Source: Kitasatospora arboriphila (GTDB lineage Bacteria > Actinomycetota > Actinomycetes > Mycobacteriales > Mycobacteriaceae). Taken from it: a stretch of 64,000 nucleotides of DNA. The stretch is from contig NZ_JNYV01000005.1 of NCBI RefSeq assembly GCF_000717275.1, positions 1 through 64,000 of the forward strand. Reading direction: 5' to 3'. The first letter of the stretch is position 1; each line of letters begins with the position of its first letter. The notes below the pieces were generated by a model that was not told where the DNA came from, ran no database searches, and was given only the letters and a program-made list of their open reading frames with translations. This document shows, piece after piece, positions 1 through 9,656 of the stretch. The position numbers were made by a program, and so were the translations under genes.

Positions 1-813
1 CTGCACCGGCAGGCCTCGATGCGAAGTGCCGAGCAGTTTGTACTCCAGAATCGTCTTCAAGATCGCCTTGAACGCATCGTGCTGACGCTGCGCCCTGCTG
101 CGGGTATCGCGCCCCGCCGCGGCTTCCACCACCGCTGGATCCATGCTCGGGTCGTCGACGGCACCGACCGGTGAGTTGGGGTCATCGGGGTTGTTCATCC
201 CTGGTGCGGCCCACACATCCATCACCGTCCGAAACAACGCAAGTGTTGCCGGATCGAGGTTGCCAGTGATCTTGGCCATCATGTCCAACCCCTGCGGACC
301 ATCAGACAGGCCCCGGTTACGTTTGCGGTCAGCGTCATCGGTCAACGACCCGTCCGGATCAACCCGCGCCAACACTTCCCGACCACATACCTCGAGTTCG
401 GTGGGAGTGGATGTGCGGGCGTTGTCGGTCATCCAGGCATCGACCACGTCATACACTTCCGGTGCTGGCTGCCCCTGCATCGACAACAACTCACCGGCAG
501 CATCGAGTGCTTTCAACCGTGAAGAGGCATCACCACGAGACACCCGCAATTCACTCATCACAAACCGGTGCAACGTCGAATGCCCGGCCTTACGAAACAG
601 GCCCCGATCATTGACCTCCTGCAGACGTCGCAAACCCTGAAACGTCAGTGCCCGAACAACTCTCTCGTTCACCCGCACCAACTCGGAAACCTGCACATCA
701 TCCACGTCAGCTGTTGACGTGGCAGCAATATCGGCCACCATCTCCTGCAACTGCTGATACTTCTTCACCAACAACGGCATTGGCGGTGGATCCACCGTCA
801 CCGAATCACTCAT
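1..813 (-). CDS. DUF222 / 13E12-repeat family protein, N-terminal part (runs off the left edge)
   Basis: The minus strand is open from an ATG at 813 to the window edge (271 codons without a stop). The translation has the typical DUF222 order: an N-terminal helix, the RVNERVVRAL and LRRLQEVNDRG motifs near residues 49-75, then SELRVSRGDASSRLKALD, and at the left edge DTRSRAQRQHDAF leading toward the usual C-terminal HNH nuclease domain, which lies outside the window. This is the REP13E12-type family, abundant in actinobacteria. Its molecular role is not well established; many copies are phage- or mobile-element-like. A G-rich stretch upstream of the ATG could serve as RBS. A perfect LexA box lies 62 bases upstream of the start. 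The plus-strand frames here are shadows. Confidence 0.88.
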   Translation of the reverse strand, partial: MSDSVTVDPPPMPLLVKKYQQLQEMVADIAATSTADVDDVQVSELVRVNERVVRALTFQGLRRLQEVNDRGLFRKAGHSTLHRFVMSELRVSRGDASSRLKALDAAGELLSMQGQPAPEVYDVVDAWMTDNARTSTPTELEVCGREVLARVDPDGSLTDDADRKRNRGLSDGPQGLDMMAKITGNLDPATLALFRTVMDVWAAPGMNNPDDPNSPVGAVDDPSMDPAVVEAAAGRDTRSRAQRQHDAFKAILKTILEYKLLGTSHRGLPVQ

Positions 814-868
814 CGACAAGCCCCCCCAGCCCTCGAACCCCTTTCGTCAAGTCTACCAACAGAACCCC

Positions 869-896
869 ATATTGTCGAACAGGTGTTCGACTCCAA
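869..896 (-). promoter_or_regulatory. LexA (SOS) box in the promoter spacer of the DUF222 gene
   Basis: 875-890 reads TCGAACAGGTGTTCGA on the plus strand, an exact match to the mycobacterial SOS consensus TCGAAC-N4-GTTCGA. On the minus strand a TTGGAG (896-891) and a CAATAT (874-869) flank the box exactly, so the 16-bp site would fill the spacer between -35 and -10 and LexA binding would block polymerase. 13E12-family genes are known members of the mycobacterial LexA regulon, which fits. The site is seen directly; the promoter elements are inferred. Confidence 0.85.
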
Positions 897-950
897 CCCT
901 GTCCCGCACCTACAATGAAAGGGAACCAAATGTATTGGTAGAGAGAACAA

Positions 951-1610
951 TCAAGCAGCGCGCTGCGTGTAGCTGTCGACATACTGCTGGCCCGACAAAC
1001 GCGAGAGGGTCGCCATCAGATGGTCCGTGGCCTCACGTACATCCGTTGGACTATCGGCCGAAAACTGCGACAAGACGAGGGGCTGCCCGACGACGACGTG
1101 CACTTTGCCAGGCCGCCATAGCCGCGCGCCAGGAGGGTTCACGCGGTCGGTTCCCTTGAGTGCCAGAGGCACAACCGGCGCACCCGTCGCCAAGGCGACA
1201 CGCATCACGCCGGTTCTCCCCCGGTGCAGCAGCCCATCTCTCGATCGCGTGCCCTCCGGGTGGATGCCCCACACGCCGCCGGCACCGACGATGGCAACAG
1301 CTTCATCGAGTGCGGAAACGCTTGCGGCACCCCCTCGGCGGTCAATGGAAAGTTGCCCGGTGGCCGAGAAGAACCACCGCTGCACACAGCCACGAATACC
1401 CGTGCCCGTGAAGTACTCCGCCTTGGCGACAAAGGTGACCCGGCGCGGCAACACGAGAACCATCAGCAGAGAGTCGACCACCGCCAAGTGGTTCGCCGCC
1501 ACGATCACAGGTCCGGTCGGAGGGAAGTTCGACAACCCGACAACGCTTGGACGCGCGACGAGCCGCAGAAAGGGACCGATCAAGACATATTTGAAAATCC
1601 AGTACCACAT
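951..1610 (-). CDS. 1-acyl-sn-glycerol-3-phosphate acyltransferase (PlsC-like)
   Basis: 219-aa lysophospholipid acyltransferase family protein, expected to transfer an acyl chain to lysophosphatidate or a related lipid at the membrane. The HX4D acyltransferase motif is NHLAVVDS at residues 40-47 and the glycerophosphate-binding motif is PEGTR at about 118-122. The start is placed at the ATG of MWYWIFKY because AGGAGG sits at 1623-1618, eight bases upstream. An in-frame ATG at 1634 lies inside an operator palindrome and is disfavoured. It is a paralogue of the gene at 45638-46345, which begins almost identically (MWYWVFKYVLMGP). It is divergent from a TetR gene and shares two operator-like palindromes with it, so repression by that TetR is likely. 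Confidence 0.88.
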   Translation of the reverse strand: MWYWIFKYVLIGPFLRLVARPSVVGLSNFPPTGPVIVAANHLAVVDSLLMVLVLPRRVTFVAKAEYFTGTGIRGCVQRWFFSATGQLSIDRRGGAASVSALDEAVAIVGAGGVWGIHPEGTRSRDGLLHRGRTGVMRVALATGAPVVPLALKGTDRVNPPGARLWRPGKVHVVVGQPLVLSQFSADSPTDVREATDHLMATLSRLSGQQYVDSYTQRAA

Positions 1611-1626
1611 GAATCGACCTCCTCTT

Positions 1627-1663
1627 GTAGACAATGTCTACACCGTTGGTAGACACTGTCTAC
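1627..1663. promoter_or_regulatory. Pair of 15-bp palindromic operators between plsC and tetR
   Basis: Two copies of GTAGACA-N-TGTCTAC occur at 1627-1641 and 1649-1663. Each has perfect 7-bp arms around one central base, and their centres are 22 bp apart, about two helical turns. The first is four bases upstream of the plsC RBS; the second abuts the likely tetR start at 1664. This is the usual layout of an autoregulating TetR repressor acting on a divergent promoter. Confidence 0.8.
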
Positions 1664-2236
1664 ATGGCGGATCCTCCAGATACAAGAGCGCTCTTGGTGC
1701 AGGCAGGCATCGAACTCGTCGACTCTGCGGGGCTCGCTTCGGTCGGACTCAGATCGATTGCGCGACACGCGGGCGTGTCACACGGAGCGCCAAGGCGTTA
1801 TTTCCCCACTCACCGGAGCCTGTTGGCGGCAATCGCAGCGGCCGGCCTGGACGATCTGAAAACAGCTATGGCGGAGTCAGATTCGGAACCGTCTACTTCA
1901 CCGAACACAACACTGTCAGCGATGGCTCGCGCTTACGTCGATTTCGCCGCATGCCGACCCGGGATGTTCGAACTGCTGTTCCGCCACGATCTACTCGAAG
2001 GTGGAGGCGAAAACCTGCGCGGCACGACGATCCCCATGCTCACGACCGTGGAGGGGCTGGTCGCGACCGTTGTCGGGCGCGACCAGGCGAGCAGCCGAGC
2101 CTTGTTGCTGTGGGCGTCGATACACGGAATTGCCACGCTGACCGCGACTCGCGCGCTCGACGTGTTCGAGACAGACCTCGACGCCATGGTGACCGATGCC
2201 GTGTTTGTCCACCTGCATACAGCCGTCGAGCAGTGA
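1664..2236 (+). CDS. TetR/AcrR family transcriptional regulator
   Basis: 190-aa repressor-type protein. The N-terminal helix-turn-helix is clear (SVGLRSIARHAGVSHGAPRRYF, about residues 26-47), followed by a helical ligand-binding domain with a C-terminal part like TetR families that sense hydrophobic molecules. The ATG at 1664 directly follows the second operator; an upstream in-frame ATG at 1634 would start inside the first operator and is less likely. The transcript may be leaderless. Divergent from the plsC-like gene, so a role in controlling lipid remodelling is inferred. The ligand is unknown. Confidence 0.87.
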   Translation: MADPPDTRALLVQAGIELVDSAGLASVGLRSIARHAGVSHGAPRRYFPTHRSLLAAIAAAGLDDLKTAMAESDSEPSTSPNTTLSAMARAYVDFAACRPGMFELLFRHDLLEGGGENLRGTTIPMLTTVEGLVATVVGRDQASSRALLLWASIHGIATLTATRALDVFETDLDAMVTDAVFVHLHTAVEQ

Positions 2237-2239
2237 CCG

Positions 2240-3640
2240 CTACTCATCCTCATTCGCGAACCGGAGATGTTCTTCCGGCCAATCCAGGCTGAGCAGCGGA
2301 TTTGCCACTTCCAAATGCGGATCGTCCAGCGAGAACGTCTTGGCGAATCCCGGACCGCGACTTCGTGTTTCGAATCGAACCGTGACCCGGCCGTGACCGC
2401 TGCCCTGGACCCACCCGTGCCCGTACTCGCGATGGTGCACATCGTTGCCGGTGGTCCAACGCAGCCGGTCGGCGTTGGGGTCGCGACCGCCCGGGTGGTA
2501 CATCTCCTCCGATGTCGATTCTGCGCTTGACTCCGGGGCCTCGAAGGTGGAGTCGAGCTCGGGGAACATCGCAAATTGTTGCACCGCCGTCAGTCCCGAA
2601 AAACCAACGCCGACAAGTCGGATGGGCCCGATCTCCTGGGGATCCAACGCCAGCCGCTGCGCGGCAGCAGCGAGTACGGGCAGTTCGGTGGTCGCAGCCG
2701 CAAGTGTGGTCGACCTGGTCAGCACCGACATGTCCGACTTCTTCAGCTTGACCACCACCGTGCGCGAGCCCCGCCCATCGGCGAGCAGTCTCCGATGCGC
2801 AGACGTCGCGGCCCGCTCGACAGCACCGCGTAGATGACCGAGGTCGGTGATGTCCTCGGCGAACGTCGATTCGGCGCTGATCTGCTTGGCCGATGCACGT
2901 TCGGCGACCGGCCGATCGTCTATCCCCTGGGCCAGCAAGTGCAACCCGGGCCCCACCGTGGCACCGAGAACCGACGACACCTCCAGCGTCGACATCCTCG
3001 CGAGGTCTCCGATGGTGTCGATTCCCAAGCGCTGCAGTCGTTCCCCGGCGACCGGGCCGATGCCCCAGAGTTTGCGCACGGGCAGCCGGGCGAGGAACTC
3101 GCGCTGCTCTCCCGGCGTCACCACCACCACACCGTCCGGTTTCGCCATTCCCGAGGCGATCTTCGCAATCTGCTTGCCACTCCCGAAGCCGACCGAGGCG
3201 GCCAGACCCAGCTCGTCACGAATACGGGCCCGGAGGCGCTCGGCAAAAGCTGCGGCGACGTCGGCCGACTCGCCTGCCAGTTCGACCGGCTCGGCGAAGG
3301 CCTCATCGAACGACAACATCTCGATGACAGGAACCTGGGCGCGAATCAGGCTGAAGACCCGTAGGCTCACCGCCCGGTAGACAGATCCGCGGGGCGGGAG
3401 GACAACGGCGCCCGGACCGACCAGTCGGCGCGCTTGATGCATCGGCATCGCCGAGTGTGCACCGAAAACCCGCGCCTCATAACTGCAGCCTGCGACAACT
3501 CCTCGGCCGCCCAGTCCCCCGACCAGCACCGGGCGGCCTCGAAGTGTTGGACGGGTGAGCTGCTCGACAGATGCGAAGAACGCATCCATGTCGATATGCA
3601 TCACCCACCGGGAACTGATGTTCCCGTCCTGCACCCGCAC
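2240..3640 (-). CDS. dinB: DNA polymerase IV (Y-family translesion polymerase)
   Basis: 466-aa Y-family polymerase that copies past damaged bases. The first catalytic motif is [11 protein letters not shown] near residues 18-28, followed by the steric-gate region and [17 protein letters not shown] carries the second set of metal ligands. The thumb shows [13 protein letters not shown], and the little-finger domain lies before an acidic, low-similarity C-terminal extension (about residues 365-466). It lies next to ileS as in mycobacteria (dinX). It follows the deazaflavin-dependent reductase gene by 28 bp on the same strand, so the two are probably cotranscribed. I saw no LexA box in front of this pair. 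No beta-clamp motif was assigned with confidence. Confidence 0.92.
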   Translation of the reverse strand: MRVQDGNISSRWVMHIDMDAFFASVEQLTRPTLRGRPVLVGGLGGRGVVAGCSYEARVFGAHSAMPMHQARRLVGPGAVVLPPRGSVYRAVSLRVFSLIRAQVPVIEMLSFDEAFAEPVELAGESADVAAAFAERLRARIRDELGLAASVGFGSGKQIAKIASGMAKPDGVVVVTPGEQREFLARLPVRKLWGIGPVAGERLQRLGIDTIGDLARMSTLEVSSVLGATVGPGLHLLAQGIDDRPVAERASAKQISAESTFAEDITDLGHLRGAVERAATSAHRRLLADGRGSRTVVVKLKKSDMSVLTRSTTLAAATTELPVLAAAAQRLALDPQEIGPIRLVGVGFSGLTAVQQFAMFPELDSTFEAPESSAESTSEEMYHPGGRDPNADRLRWTTGNDVHHREYGHGWVQGSGHGRVTVRFETRSRGPGFAKTFSLDDPHLEVANPLLSLDWPEEHLRFANEDE

Positions 3641-3668
3641 ACAGTGATGGTATGCCCCGTTCGGCGGA

Positions 3669-4130
3669 TCAGCGGAGGTGCACCGGCGTCAGTTCGAACA
3701 CGGGAATGGCCAGGCCCGCAGCGGTCAGTTCGTCATCGCTCGAGCCTGCCGAGATCTTGACGGGCATCAACGACGCAACCTCCCAGCCCCAACGCTTGAG
3801 ATACGGACGAAGCACCGGCGGCTTGTCCGCATGGGTCAGCTCGGTGACGCGGTAGGTCGTCGAAGTCCGACCACCGCGCAGCGTGCACTCCCCCGACGCC
3901 CGCACATTCCTCGCCCACTGCGTCTCTCCGCGAGCACCGATCAGGAATGTCCGGCCGTCCAGGCGCAACGGGTTGACCGGGATGCGCTGGATCGCACCGG
4001 TTTTGCGACCCCGGACCTCGAGCGTGCGGGCGCCGGCGAGAGTGATCCCACGGTCGGCCATCCAGGCGACAACCGAGTTGAACAGGGCAACGGACTTACC
4101 AGGCTTGTTGTAGTGGGTCGCGGCGGTCAT
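3669..4130 (-). CDS. Nitroreductase/deazaflavin (F420)-dependent oxidoreductase, Ddn family
   Basis: 153-aa split-beta-barrel protein of the F420-dependent Ddn-like family; such enzymes reduce quinones or other small molecules using F420H2. Visible features are the family core [19 protein letters not shown], followed by [16 protein letters not shown], which contributes to the cofactor site. The ATG at 4130 is chosen because AGGAG lies just upstream; the longer upstream frame lacks family similarity. Expression is probably controlled by the divergent TetR through the two palindromes at 4158-4223. The substrate is unknown. Confidence 0.87.
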   Translation of the reverse strand: MTAATHYNKPGKSVALFNSVVAWMADRGITLAGARTLEVRGRKTGAIQRIPVNPLRLDGRTFLIGARGETQWARNVRASGECTLRGGRTSTTYRVTELTHADKPPVLRPYLKRWGWEVASLMPVKISAGSSDDELTAAGLAIPVFELTPVHLR

Positions 4131-4157
4131 GGTGGCTCCTGGGTGTCTCGAGTTTAT

Positions 4158-4223
4158 GAGAGCACTGCTCTCTGTTTCTTCGAGTGTGCGCCCCCGTCGG
4201 GAGAAATGCAAGAGCACTGCTCT
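4158..4223. promoter_or_regulatory. Two palindromic operator-like sites in a divergent promoter
   Basis: 4158-4172 reads GAGAGCACTGCTCTC (7-bp arms around one central base) and 4211-4223 repeats the core AGAGCACTGCTCT. Centres are 52 bp apart, close to five helical turns. They lie between the minus-strand reductase start (4130) and the plus-strand TetR start (4244 or 4301), so they are the probable binding sites of that TetR. Confidence 0.78.
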
Positions 4224-4243
4224 CTTTGTGTGAAGATGAACGG

Positions 4244-4990
4244 GTGCCCCAGCGATCCCCCCACCGCCAGAACACCGCAACGGAGTCGACACCGCGCGCG
4301 ATGGCCCGCGCCCGTACCCAGGAACGCATCCTCGAACTCGGCCGCGATCATCTGGCTCGATATGGCGCGGCGGCGCTGTCGCTGCGTGCCATCGCGCGCG
4401 ACCTGGACTTGGTCTCGTCCGCCGTCTACCGGTACGTCGCCAACCGCGACCAGTTGTTGACGCTGCTGGTGGTGGATGCGTACACCGAGTTGGCAGATCA
4501 CGTGGTGAAAGCCCACGCGTCGACCGCCCCGGACGCATTCCGGGAACGACTGATGGTCAGTTGCCAAGCTTTTCGACGATGGGCGGTGGCCGAACCGGCC
4601 CGCTACGCGCTGTTGTACGGCAGCCCCGTGCCCGGCTACCAGGCACCCGCAGAATTGACCACCGAGCCGGGCACTCGCGTTGTCGGCCTGCTGCTGAAGA
4701 CGTTGCAGCAGGCGGCATCTGCCGGGCGGATCGAGGATCAGCCGAGCTATGGCGACCTACCAGGTGCCGGCTTCGCGCCGATCAGGGACGAGTTCGCCCT
4801 CGACATCGACGATCAACACGTTCATACGGCGATCCTGCTGTGGGCCACCACGGTTGGGCTTACGAGCCTGGAGGTGTTCGGCCAGTTCGGATCCGAACCG
4901 CCGACCGATCTGGAGGTCCTGTTCAACCTCCAGATCGGCGGCGTACTCGATCGGATCGGGCTCGACCGCGACCAGTCGACGGGTGGTTAA
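4244..4990 (+). CDS. TetR/AcrR family transcriptional regulator
   Basis: About 248-aa regulator with an N-terminal helix-turn-helix ([22 protein letters not shown]) and a large C-terminal domain. The start is uncertain. The GTG at 4244 lies downstream of both operators and is used here. The ATG at 4301 ([11 protein letters not shown]) would also leave the whole DNA-binding domain intact. The ATG at 4184 would overlap the second operator and is disfavoured. The stop overlaps the convergent ileS stop by four bases. Likely represses itself and the divergent F420-type reductase. Confidence 0.85.
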   Translation: MPQRSPHRQNTATESTPRAMARARTQERILELGRDHLARYGAAALSLRAIARDLDLVSSAVYRYVANRDQLLTLLVVDAYTELADHVVKAHASTAPDAFRERLMVSCQAFRRWAVAEPARYALLYGSPVPGYQAPAELTTEPGTRVVGLLLKTLQQAASAGRIEDQPSYGDLPGAGFAPIRDEFALDIDDQHVHTAILLWATTVGLTSLEVFGQFGSEPPTDLEVLFNLQIGGVLDRIGLDRDQSTGG

Positions 4991-7900
4991 CCGGCCGTGG
5001 TGGCCTTCACCAGCGTCGCTTGCACACCGTCGCCCAAAGCCACCCACTCGCCGGCGGCGTTGCCGTCGTGACCGGCCACCAGGTCGAGCTCGACCGCAAG
5101 AACTTCCCCGGCGATCAGATCGCGGTGCCGCTGCGCCCACTCGACGTGGTTGTCGGGCACCGCGAGTGTCACGCGGATGCGGTCGGACACGTCCAGACCT
5201 GCCGCGCGGCGCGCTTCTTGCAGCTCGCGGATGCGGTCCTTGGCCCATCCCTCGGCCTCGAGTTCCTCGGTGACGGACGTGTCCAACACCACCAGACCCG
5301 CCCCGGCGGGCAGCTCTGCGGTCGACTCCGGCTGCACTGCAACGAGTTTGCGAGTGTACTCACCTTCGAGCAGCTCGATGCCGTCGGCGCTGACCACATC
5401 GACACCATCACGCTCGTCGATCGTGACGTTGCCGGCCTTGACCGCCTTGATGACGCGCTGGACGTCCTTGCCCAGACGGGGTCCGGCAACCCTGGCGTTC
5501 ACCGCGAGCTCGACCCGGCCGTATTGGTCCGCATCGTCGGTCAGACGCACCGACTTCACGTTCATCTCGTCGGCGATCAGATCGGAATACGGCCTCAACC
5601 GCTCGGCATCCGCCGATGCCACCGTCAGCGACGGCAGCGGCAACCGCACCCGAAGCTTGTTCGCCTTACGCAGACTCGAGGCCACCGAGCAGACGGCCTG
5701 CACATCGTCCATCGCCGCAACCAGATCTGGATCGGCCGGCAACTCGTCGTCGGCAGGCCAATCGGTCAGGTGCACCGAACGACCGCCGGTCAGACCTCGC
5801 CAGATCGCCTCCGTGGCGAGCGGCAGGAGCGGCGCCGCCAGGCGGCAGGCCACCTCGAGCACGGTGTACAGCGTGTCGAAGGCCTCGGGCGCGTCGTCCT
5901 GGCCCGCCCAGAAACGCGAACGCGACCGGCGCACATACCAATTGGTCAGCGCGTCGCAGAAGTGGCGGAACTCGTCACACGCCCCTGCGATGTCGTAGGT
6001 CTCCATCTGCCCGGTCATCACGTCGCGTGTGGCGGCCGCCTTGGCCAGGATGTACCGATCGAGCACGTTGGTCGAAGCGGTACTCCACTGCGCCGGCCGG
6101 TCTGCATACAACTGCAGGAAGCTGTACGCATTCCACAGCGGTAGCAATGCCTGCCGGACACCCTCACGGATGCCGCGCTCGGTCACCACCAGGTTGCCGC
6201 CGCGCAGGATCGGAGACGCCATCAGGAACCACCGCATGGCATCGCTGCCGTCACGGTCGAACACCTCGTTCACGTCGGGGTAATTGCGCTTCGACTTCGA
6301 CATCTTCTGCCCGTCGTCGCCGAGCACGATGCCGTGGGCGGCGACGGTACGGAACGCCGGGCGGTCGAACAGTGCGGTCGACAGGACGTGCAGGTTGTAG
6401 AACCATCCGCGCGTCTGCCCGTTGTACTCGACGATGAAATCACCCGGACTGTGGCCTGGTACGGTGTCCGTTCCCTCGAACCAATCGGTGTTCTCGAACG
6501 GGTAATGCACCTGTGCATACGGCATCGAACCGGACTCGAACCAGCAGTCCAGCACTTCCGGAACCCGACGCATCGTCGACTTACCGCTCGGATCATCAGG
6601 ATTGGCGCGGGTGAGCTCGTCGATGAACGGGCGGTGCAGGTTGTCGGGACGCACGCCGAAGTCGCGCTCGAGCTCGTCGAGACTGCCGTACACGTCGACC
6701 CGCGGGTACTCGGGGTCGTCGGACACCCACACGGGGATGGGCGCACCCCAATACCTGTTGCGGCTGATGTTCCAGTCCTTGGCCCCTTCGAGCCATTTAC
6801 CGAATTGGCCGTCCCGGATGTGCTCCGGCGACCACTCGATCTGCTTGTTTAGCTCCACCATCCGGTCGCGGAACGTGGTGACCGCGACGAACCACGACGG
6901 CACGGCCATGTAGATCAACGGCTTTCCTGACCGCCACGAATGCGGATAAGAGTGCTCGATGGTCTCGTGCCGCAGGATCTTGCCCGCGGCTTTGAGGTCC
7001 TTGATGATCACCGGGTTCGCGTCGAAGACCTGCAGGCCCTCGTAGGGAGCGACCAGGCTCGTGAATCGCCCGCCTGCATCCAGCGGTTGCACCACCTCGA
7101 TGCCGTACGCGGTCGCGAGCTCCATGTCCTCTTCACCGAAAGCCGGTGCGAGGTGGACGATTCCGGTACCGCTGTCGGTGGTGACGTAGTCACCCAGCAG
7201 AACACGGTGCGCCCCCTCGTGACCCGCAAAGAAGTCGAACGGCGGGGTGTAGTGCACGTTCTCCAGTTCGGCACCTCGGTAGGTCCCCAGAACCTCGGGC
7301 TCCGAACCCAACTCGCGTGCGTAGCTGCCGAGCAATGCGGTGGCGAGCAGGTACTGCTGCCCGTCCTCCCCGCGAACGTGACTGTATTCGAATTCCGGAT
7401 TGACAGCGATGGCCAGGTTCGACGGCAGTGTCCACGGTGTGGTCGTCCAGATCAGGGCTTCCACCCCGTCGAGCGCGGCAGGACCGGATTCGCTGGGATG
7501 CAGGGTCATTCGCACCGTGACAGCCGGATCCTGGCGCATCTTGTAGGCGTCGTCGAGCTTGCTCTCCTGATTCGACAACGGAGTCTGCTCGTACCAGGAG
7601 TACGGCAGCACGCGGTATCCCTGGTAGATCAGGCCCTTGTCATGGAGCGCCTTGAACGCCCACATCACCGACTCCATGAAGTCGATGTCGAGGGTCTTGT
7701 AGTCGTTGTCGAAGTCGACCCATCGGGCCTGGCGCGTCACGTACTCCCGCCACTCGTCGGTGTAGCGCAGCACCGATGCGCGGCAGTAGTCGTTGAACTT
7801 CGCGACGCCCATGGTCTCGATCTGGGACTTGTCGGTGATCCCGAGCTGGCGTTCGGCCTCCAGTTCGGCAGGCAGGCCGTGGGTGTCCCAGCCGAAGCGG

Positions 7901-8217
7901 CGATCGACCTTCTTGCCTCGCATGGTCTGGAAACGCGGAACGAGGTCTTTCACGTACCCGGTGAGGAGGTGACCGTAGTGCGGTAACCCGTTGGCAAAGG
8001 GAGGCCCGTCGTAGAAGACGAACTCAGGCGCGTCGGCGCGATTGTCGATCGAGGCCCGGAACGTGTCGTCGGCCTGCCAGTAGTCGAGCACTCGCTTCTC
8101 GACCTCGGGAAAAGACGGCGCTCCGGCCTTGGTTCCCCCGGTGAGATCGACCAGCGGGTACACGCGAGTTGCTGAGCCACTCGTCGATGGGGCTGATATC
8201 GGGTCCTGTGTGGTCAC
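4987..8217 (-). CDS. ileS: Isoleucyl-tRNA synthetase
   Basis: 1076-aa class I aminoacyl-tRNA synthetase charging tRNA-Ile. The HIGH-type signature is HYGH in the [10 protein letters not shown] segment near residue 80, and the KMSKS loop is [11 protein letters not shown]. The long CP1 editing insertion lies between them, with an anticodon-binding domain and a C-terminal DUF5915-type region after. The start is a GTG at 8217 with GAGGAG eight bases upstream. It lies directly behind a T-box leader, so translation should rise when tRNA-Ile is uncharged. Together with dinB this matches the ileS-dinX neighbourhood of mycobacteria. Confidence 0.97.
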   Translation of the reverse strand: MTTQDPISAPSTSGSATRVYPLVDLTGGTKAGAPSFPEVEKRVLDYWQADDTFRASIDNRADAPEFVFYDGPPFANGLPHYGHLLTGYVKDLVPRFQTMRGKKVDRRFGWDTHGLPAELEAERQLGITDKSQIETMGVAKFNDYCRASVLRYTDEWREYVTRQARWVDFDNDYKTLDIDFMESVMWAFKALHDKGLIYQGYRVLPYSWYEQTPLSNQESKLDDAYKMRQDPAVTVRMTLHPSESGPAALDGVEALIWTTTPWTLPSNLAIAVNPEFEYSHVRGEDGQQYLLATALLGSYARELGSEPEVLGTYRGAELENVHYTPPFDFFAGHEGAHRVLLGDYVTTDSGTGIVHLAPAFGEEDMELATAYGIEVVQPLDAGGRFTSLVAPYEGLQVFDANPVIIKDLKAAGKILRHETIEHSYPHSWRSGKPLIYMAVPSWFVAVTTFRDRMVELNKQIEWSPEHIRDGQFGKWLEGAKDWNISRNRYWGAPIPVWVSDDPEYPRVDVYGSLDELERDFGVRPDNLHRPFIDELTRANPDDPSGKSTMRRVPEVLDCWFESGSMPYAQVHYPFENTDWFEGTDTVPGHSPGDFIVEYNGQTRGWFYNLHVLSTALFDRPAFRTVAAHGIVLGDDGQKMSKSKRNYPDVNEVFDRDGSDAMRWFLMASPILRGGNLVVTERGIREGVRQALLPLWNAYSFLQLYADRPAQWSTASTNVLDRYILAKAAATRDVMTGQMETYDIAGACDEFRHFCDALTNWYVRRSRSRFWAGQDDAPEAFDTLYTVLEVACRLAAPLLPLATEAIWRGLTGGRSVHLTDWPADDELPADPDLVAAMDDVQAVCSVASSLRKANKLRVRLPLPSLTVASADAERLRPYSDLIADEMNVKSVRLTDDADQYGRVELAVNARVAGPRLGKDVQRVIKAVKAGNVTIDERDGVDVVSADGIELLEGEYTRKLVAVQPESTAELPAGAGLVVLDTSVTEELEAEGWAKDRIRELQEARRAAGLDVSDRIRVTLAVPDNHVEWAQRHRDLIAGEVLAVELDLVAGHDGNAAGEWVALGDGVQATLVKATTAG

Positions 8218-8221
8218 TACC

Positions 8222-8450
8222 GTCTCCTCGTGCGTCGGCTTTGCTGCCTGGCACGGGGACGAACCGATGAATCATCGGCCGCGGTACCACCCCGCTTGCG
8301 TCCGTGGGACGCCACTCTGTCGATCTGCCGGCGAGACGCCGGTAATCGTCGAGGCGTTGACGGGCCTCACCCGCCCGGTTCTACTGGGGATCGCCCAGGG
8401 CGATCCTGTTCTTCCGAGAGCTCCCCGGTGATGGCCGGATCAACGCTGAT
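8222..8450 (-). promoter_or_regulatory. T-box riboswitch (tRNA-Ile sensing leader of ileS)
   Basis: Read on the minus strand, the leader begins about ten bases after the upstream gene's stop. It contains a stem I segment with CCATCACCGGGGAGC, where ATC is the expected Ile specifier, and GGAAGAAC. The hallmark T-box GGGGTGGTACCGCGG (8293-8279) has TGGT to pair with the tRNA acceptor end, followed by a CCGATGATTCATCGG hairpin and CGTCCCCGTGCC. There is no terminator with a T run before ileS; the ileS Shine-Dalgarno follows at once. The switch therefore probably acts on translation, as known for actinobacterial ileS T-boxes. Confidence 0.93.
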
Positions 8451-8457
8451 GACAAGT

Positions 8458-8814
8458 CTAACGCGGCTTGTCGAGATGTATTTCCTCGGTGGGCGGGTCA
8501 TCGTCGTACCCGTGACCCTGCGCACCCGAATGACCCTGCGCATCCGAGTCCTGCTGATGCCCACTCTGGTCTCGCACCTGATCGGTGGACCCGGGGTCTG
8601 CCTGGTCGTTCGCGCCCGAGTCTGCCCGGGCGTCGTGGTCGGCCTGATCAGAGTTCGACCGGCGGCCGAGCCCGATCAGGTCTGCCAGCAGGAATCCGAC
8701 CCCGATCACGCACACCACGATGCACGCGACCGCGAGCCAGAGGATCCCGCTGATCAGCGCCGCCACCAGCAGGACAAATCCCACCAGGGTGGCGCCCAGC
8801 GCCAGCACCAGCAC
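8458..8814 (-). CDS. Small membrane protein of the Rv2144c position, with a polar tail
   Basis: 118-aa protein. Residues 1-45 form two closely spaced hydrophobic helices (VLLVAALISGILWLAVAC and the following segment). The remaining about 65 residues are a low-complexity tail rich in Asp, Gln, Gly, Ser and His. It sits between wag31 and ileS, as Rv2144c follows wag31 in M. tuberculosis (from memory, similar length). Likely cotranscribed with wag31 (20-bp gap). Function unknown; a membrane partner of the polar growth machinery is only suggested by position. The ileS T-box starts right after its stop. Confidence 0.75.
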   Translation of the reverse strand: MLVLALGATLVGFVLLVAALISGILWLAVACIVVCVIGVGFLLADLIGLGRRSNSDQADHDARADSGANDQADPGSTDQVRDQSGHQQDSDAQGHSGAQGHGYDDDPPTEEIHLDKPR

Positions 8815-8834
8815 GGATCAGACCCCGACGAAAA

Positions 8835-9656
8835 TCAGTTGTTCGGCTTGCTGAATCCACCGGAGTTGGTGAAACCACCATTGCCGGGATCGGACGAGAA
8901 AGCGTCGCCACCACGTGCGTTGTCCACCGGTGCGGCGCTTCCACGCTGCTGCAACTCTTCGAGCTGGGATTCGAGGTACGTCTTGAGCCGCGTGCGGTAT
9001 TCACGCTCGAACGTCTTGAGCTGTTCGATTCGACCCTCGAGTACCGAGCGCTGCTGGTTGATCGTGCCCATGATCTCGGTGTGCTTGCGCTCGGCGTCGG
9101 CCTGCAGAGCGTCGGCCTTCTCCTGCGCCTGCCGGGTCTGGGTCTCGGCGCGCGACTGCGCGTCGGCCAGAATCGCCTCGGAACGCTGGCGGGCATCGCT
9201 CAGCATCGCCTCGGACTTCGAGCGGGCGTCGCCGACGAGAGCATCGGCACGTGCGCGTGCGTCGGCAACCATGGCCTCGGACTCGCTGCGCGCGTTGTTG
9301 GTCAGACGATCCGCGGTCTCCTGGGCCAGGCCCAGCACGCGGGCTGCCCGGATGCTCTGGTCCTCGTTGGAGGACTGCTGCGGCTGCTGCTGCGCCACCG
9401 GCTCGGGGGCGGGGGGCTGCTTGGCGAAGGTCTGTGTCGCCGGCTCTTGCGCGGGCGCAGCCTTCTTGGCCTGATCCACCTCGCCTTCGAGTTCCTCGAC
9501 GCGCTGCTTCAAGTCGGAGTTCTCTTCGATCAGACGCGCCAGTTCAGCTTCTACGAAGTCGAGGAACTGATCGACTTCGTCCTCGTTGTAGCCGCGCTTA
9601 CCGATCGGCGGTTTGCTGAACGCGACGTTGTGCACATCAGCTGGTGTCAGCCGCAT
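8835..9656 (-). CDS. wag31: Cell wall synthesis/polar growth protein Wag31 (DivIVA)
   Basis: 273-aa DivIVA homologue that marks the poles and recruits the elongation machinery. The N-terminal DivIVA domain is evident ([20 protein letters not shown], then [17 protein letters not shown]). It is followed by a Gln/Pro/Ala-rich linker (about 66-105) and a long coiled coil (about 108-235) made of repeated 11-residue-like blocks ending in ADAR/AQSRAE. The C-terminal tail is Gly/Asn-rich. Located downstream of sepF-yggT as in mycobacteria. In mycobacteria Wag31 is phosphorylated by PknA/B; I cannot assign the site here. Confidence 0.96.
   Translation of the reverse strand: MRLTPADVHNVAFSKPPIGKRGYNEDEVDQFLDFVEAELARLIEENSDLKQRVEELEGEVDQAKKAAPAQEPATQTFAKQPPAPEPVAQQQPQQSSNEDQSIRAARVLGLAQETADRLTNNARSESEAMVADARARADALVGDARSKSEAMLSDARQRSEAILADAQSRAETQTRQAQEKADALQADAERKHTEIMGTINQQRSVLEGRIEQLKTFEREYRTRLKTYLESQLEELQQRGSAAPVDNARGGDAFSSDPGNGGFTNSGGFSKPNN

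Noticed and set aside
35..42. Calling the glycine-rich GSGRRGKT segment of the ArsA-like protein a Walker A motif
   Set aside because: Residue positions 35-42 of the 47943-49199 protein match GxxxxGKT by letter, but they align with the second beta strand of the ArsA fold, after the real (degenerate) P-loop at residues 12-20.
1634..1663. ATG at 1634 as start of both plsC (minus) and tetR (plus)
   Set aside because: Both would begin inside an operator palindrome; better starts exist at 1610 (with AGGAGG) and 1664.
4561..6144. 527-codon plus-strand open frame over ileS
   Set aside because: Shadow of ileS; no domain and no start signal.
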